From Lamellibrachia satsuma (taxonomy: Eukaryota; Annelida; Polychaeta; Sabellida; Siboglinidae), in the NCBI GenBank assembly GCA_033239005.1, contig BSQZ01000018.1, forward strand, positions 4,337,536-4,401,535: 64,000 nucleotides of DNA. The letters run 5' to 3'. Both the position numbers and the translations under genes were made by a program. This document shows, one piece after another, positions 60,723 to 64,000 of the stretch. The notes beneath the pieces were generated by a model. It was not told the origin of the DNA, ran no database searches, and was given only the letters and a program-made list of their open reading frames with translations. Every line of letters starts with the position of its first letter. Within the stretch, counting starts at the first letter, position 1.

Positions 60723-63698
60723 CTATTGTTTACCATTTTGCATAGTAGGTAACTCGTGCATATTCAAACGTGGGACGTTAGGACGAAAAACTTTCGAAAA
60801 CCTCACTGGTCGACGAATGCATTCAACGATCAAAACGCCCAGTGCCACTATGGTACCGATGCCGATGACGAAGAAATTGCCCTCCATGTCGACGAGAGTG
60901 AAAATGCGAGTGAAGAGCCTCGTGTCTGTGGCTCGAGACAACGATCGCGGCCAGTGCTTCTGCTTCCATCTTTTCACAATTCCGCATTCCACCAGTTTCA
61001 TGACCCTACAAAGCATACGTGTTTCAGGCTTCGTGGTAAACATTCGGCTAAGTTAAGGTGGCAGACTGCCTTGAATTCAAGCTATTTGCACATCGGTCTG
61101 CGCATCGTAGTCGTAAAGTATCGTTACTTTTATTTCAGGGTAATCGGCCACCTTAAAGGGAATGTGTGTACAACGTTGTTCATTGGTTTTGTTGATGCGG
61201 AGTTAGTTGCGATACGGAGTTAGTTGTGATAAGGAGTTAGTTGCGATACGGAGTTAGTTGTGATACGGAGTTAGTTGTGTTATGGAGTTAGTTGTGATAT
61301 GGAGTTAGTTGTGATAAGGAGTTAGTTGTGATACGGAGTTAGTTGTGATACGGAGTTAGTTGCGATACGGAGTTAGTTGTGATACGGAATTAGTTGCGAT
61401 ACGGAGTTAGTTGTGATATGGAGTTAGTTGTGATAAGGAGTTAGTTGTGATAAGGAGTTAGTTGTGATAAGGAGTTAGTTGTGATAAGGAGTTAGTTGTG
61501 GGTTTGTATAATTGAAATGCCCAAATTTTCAGGATTTTTCGATCTCAATAATACGTATAAACTAGCAAGTTAATATTTCAACTCTGAATAGCAAAGACGA
61601 AAACACTTGAAACAAAGAAATATGACACTGTGATCAATTTGGGATACACGCCAATAGATAAGGCTAAATACTTCATTTACACGAGGAGTGTGATGAGAAG
61701 CGACGGTGACCTGAAGATGGAGATAAGAACCATTCGGGATACACGCCAATAGATAAGGCTAAATACTTCATTTACACGAGGAGTGTGATGACAAGCGACG
61801 GTGACCTGAAGATGGAGATAAGAACCATTTGGGATATACGCCAATAGATAAGGTTAAATACTTCATTTACACGAGGAGTGTGATGACAAGCGACGGTGAC
61901 CTGAAGATGGAGATAAGAACCAGAATGGCCAGAGCAACAGCTTCCTTCAACTTTAGTCTTAATTTCATATTTGACGCATATTACTAAATGAAGTATGACA
62001 ATTTAATATTGCAACACTCGCTTCGGATTACTTGATTGGGTACGTGAGGTTTTCTAGAAATATACGCCTCCATGTTACACCGAGGAAACGCAGCAAAACA
62101 CGTGTTCGCAACCAATCTAATGAAATACTATTTACGATTTCGAAATAAAATTATTGGCTAACATTTTGCCATACGTGTTACCCGATATGCTTCCCCAAAC
62201 ACAAATGATTGCTCGGCGTTTGATCGTCGTTATGGTCAAATCATATTACACAATATGCATAACGACTGCTGTAACATCATAACTGCCAAAATGCAATTTA
62301 ATGAACTATAATTATAAATATAACAACGATCAGACTTTGTATTTCATTGAGCCTTCTTTCATTACTCTACTTTACCCAAGGCTCTGTGTTACCTGGACCA
62401 TGAAAAAGACCAGAAGAGATACGATCAGAAACAAACATATAAGGAACATGGTTGGAACAAGACCATTCCTTGATCACTTAAGAAAACAATGAATGAAGAG
62501 GTTTGGACCTTAGTTAGGATGCAGCCAAATCAACTAGTTGCGAGAGCATGCAACATGAAAACATCTGGACACAGAGCAAGAGGGCGGCCGAGAAATGGAT
62601 GATGTGACAGAGACACCAAGACAAGCTCACACCCGTCCGGGTCTCACACCTTGGATACAGTAGAGTAACGAAAGAAGGCTCAATGATAAGCACCGTTAAA
62701 AACAAATGAACATTGAACGGTAAACTTAAAGCGAACCCAGATAAATACTAACACGTCGTTGATATACTCGGTGTAGGGCCAATCTTTCGGCAAGGCGAAA
62801 CCAAATCCGACTTTGTAGAACTCCTCCGGCAGCAGGATGAGGTCGCTGTCCCCGGCAGCGTACGAGTCCAGGTAGGTCTTATCCCCGATGAAGGCGTAGT
62901 TCTCCGTTTTCGTCTTGCGGAAGCCAGCCTCGCTTCCACCCACGATAGAGCCGCTGTGTGACGTCATACCGTCCCATATTTCAGAGTACACACCGCCTTT
63001 GGCTGTCTGCAAAGATGACAGTTGTCCGGGCAACGGAATACACAGTGGGACACAACACCACAAGACACAATACAACACAAACTGTCAAACAATGCCGATA
63101 TCCGCTTGTCCGGCTGGTCCATGGACTTGTGCCTTCAGAATGCTAACAGGATATATCATGCGGACCGATTTATACATTCAATTTATATGTAGTATTTGCC
63201 GAAATGCATACCTCACCTTATTATCACTCATGACTGATCCCAGGACCTACAATAAAAACGGACCACAATACCTATAATTGGGACTGATCCCTGGACCTAC
63301 ATTCGGGACTGACCCCAAGACAGACACTTGGGAATGATCCTGAGTCATACATTCGGGATTGTTTCCGACATATATTCTCCGAACTAGGAAGAGAACCTAC
63401 CTACTGGAATCATTAGCGGCTCACAATATGGATATATCTCCGGACCTGTGACCCGGATTAATTGACCAATCATCGGACCTCACCTGAAAGACCATCATCT
63501 GCACTATGCCGTCTTCAGTGCCCCACGTGTAGTCTTTCTGTTGCACCATCTCCTCCAGGCTGCTGAACGGCAACGTTCGCTTCTCCACCGCCAGGATCGC
63601 CACCATGTTGCCGGTGAAGGCGGCGTAGACGGCGACGGTGACAAACCAGAGCGCGGAGGCGACGACACGACTAGCCGGTGTCGTCGGTGCTGTCGCGC
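60723..63698 (-). CDS. Divergent ionotropic glutamate receptor, 3'-terminal three exons
   Basis: Minus-strand exons 63698-63484, 63006-62753 and 61005-60723 join in frame (phase 2 entry, then 0, then 2). The 5' part lies beyond the window. Exon one: SALWFVTVAVYAAFTGNMVAILAVEKR is transmembrane segment 3, followed by SLEEMVQQKDYTWGTEDG, the start of ligand-binding lobe S2. Exon two: IWDGMTSHSGSIVGGSEAGF, YAFIGDKTYLDSYA and VGFGFALPKDWPYTEYIND, the rest of S2. Exon three: VMKLVECGIVKRWKQKHW, then DMEGNFFVIGIGTIVALGVL (segment 4) and a 25-residue tail. The usual SYTANLAAF gate reads AFTGNMVAI, and the Ser/Thr ligand contacts after GT are Val-Gln. Asp (FIGD) occupies the site of the S2 acidic ligand contact. 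It is a neuronal or chemosensory ligand-gated channel subunit by family; the ligand is uncertain. Confidence 0.85.
61196..61502 (+). repeat. 17-bp minisatellite (gttgtgatacggagtta), about 18 copies
   Basis: Variants gataagg, gatatgg and gcgatacgg. Lies in the last intron of the glutamate receptor gene. Confidence 0.95.
61641..61965 (+). mobile_element. LINE reverse-transcriptase C-terminal fragment, triplicated
   Basis: Three 95-base direct repeats begin at 61641, 61736 and 61831. The last runs on into LKMEIRTRMARATASFNF, and each encodes YTRSVMRSDGDLKMEI. This resembles the YLGS-x-DGDL-x-EI-x-RI-x-A-x-AF segment near the end of many LINE ORF2 proteins. Tandem repetition of a LINE scrap is unusual. 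Confidence 0.55.
62345..62685 (+). mobile_element. Inverted-repeat element enclosing a LINE scrap
   Basis: cattgagccttctttcatta at 62345 is mirrored by taacgaaagaaggctcaatg ending at 62685; the arms are about 40 bases with few mismatches. Between them, KKTRRDTIRNKHIRNMVGTR and then GHRARGRPRN (after a frameshift) match the R-x-RNE-x-I and GRPxxRW-type C-terminal end of LINE ORF2. It may be a small foldback element that captured LINE sequence. Confidence 0.5.
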
Positions 63699-63972
63699 CT
63701 GTCACGTGACACAATTTGACAGTAGTGACAATACAATTCAAAGGACTTAGCATTAGAAACGTGATGCCTGCAGATATATTCATTGTTATTTGTAAGAAAC
63801 CGTGGCAGTATTATTTCTAATATGTTTATATAACATTATATAACATTATCTAATACGTTTATATAACGTTTTGTTTAATTTGCTGAATGGTTCGTCATAG
63901 TTGTAGACTTGTTCACTAGATCGCTGTTTTGGTAGTGGAGAGATTGTGGCTAGTAGCTATAGAATGAAGGGA

Positions 63973-64000
63973 GTTTGATTTAACAAGGATTTGACAAGGC
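63973..64000 (-). mobile_element. Possible CR1 3' end cut by the window edge
   Basis: tttgatttaacaaggatttg acaaggc resembles the CR1 3' terminus (gatttaacaagatttgcc) in reverse orientation. Too short to be sure. Confidence 0.35.

Overview
Eukaryotic, intron-rich invertebrate metazoan DNA. Coding information lies in short exons with GT/AG borders. It is buried in LINE retrotransposons (CR1-like and L2-like) and an extraordinary load of micro- and minisatellites. The gene families (phospholipid scramblase, ionotropic glutamate receptor, a secreted protein with two DUF442-like domains) and the repeats suggest a non-vertebrate bilaterian, perhaps a marine lophotrochozoan or cephalochordate. The species cannot be fixed from the sequence.

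The layout is a diverged tandem duplication of a two-gene block, all on the + strand. Block 1 holds the 3' half of a secreted two-domain DUF442-like gene (last four exons 808-13441; its 5' exons lie left of the window) and a complete eight-exon phospholipid scramblase gene (16962-33104). A local 2.35-kb repeat of the scramblase 3' end follows (34281-36633). A mostly unique spacer (about 37380-39870) leads to block 2: a complete eight-exon DUF442-like gene (39873-47776, predicted 442 aa) and a second scramblase gene (50496-59964, predicted 269 aa). Exon lengths and phases match between the blocks and the scramblase proteins differ at about three residues, while the introns differ by many kilobases. 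At the right edge, on the minus strand, are the last three exons of a divergent ionotropic glutamate receptor (60723-63698), convergent with scramblase 2.

Differences between the blocks record their history. Block 1 carries a 7.95-kb insertion flanked by TTAA (Kolobok/T2-like ends) where block 2 has the empty site. An L2-like LINE sits at the same place in intron 2 of both scramblases, so it predates the duplication; in block 1 a nearly full-length CR1 is nested inside it, and block 2 has an internal L2 deletion. A 5'-truncated CR1 sits in intron 4 of DUF442 gene 2. Nearly every intron carries a minisatellite that differs in copy number between blocks, and several of these include or abut a splice site.

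The most notable observations are: minisatellites grown from exon-intron junctions that multiply decoy splice donors; a 467-bp intronic GGGC tract starting ten bases downstream of a splice donor; a tandem DUF442-like protein in which one domain keeps and the other has lost the HCxxGxR active-site motif; and the TTAA insertion with its exact empty site in the paralogous block.
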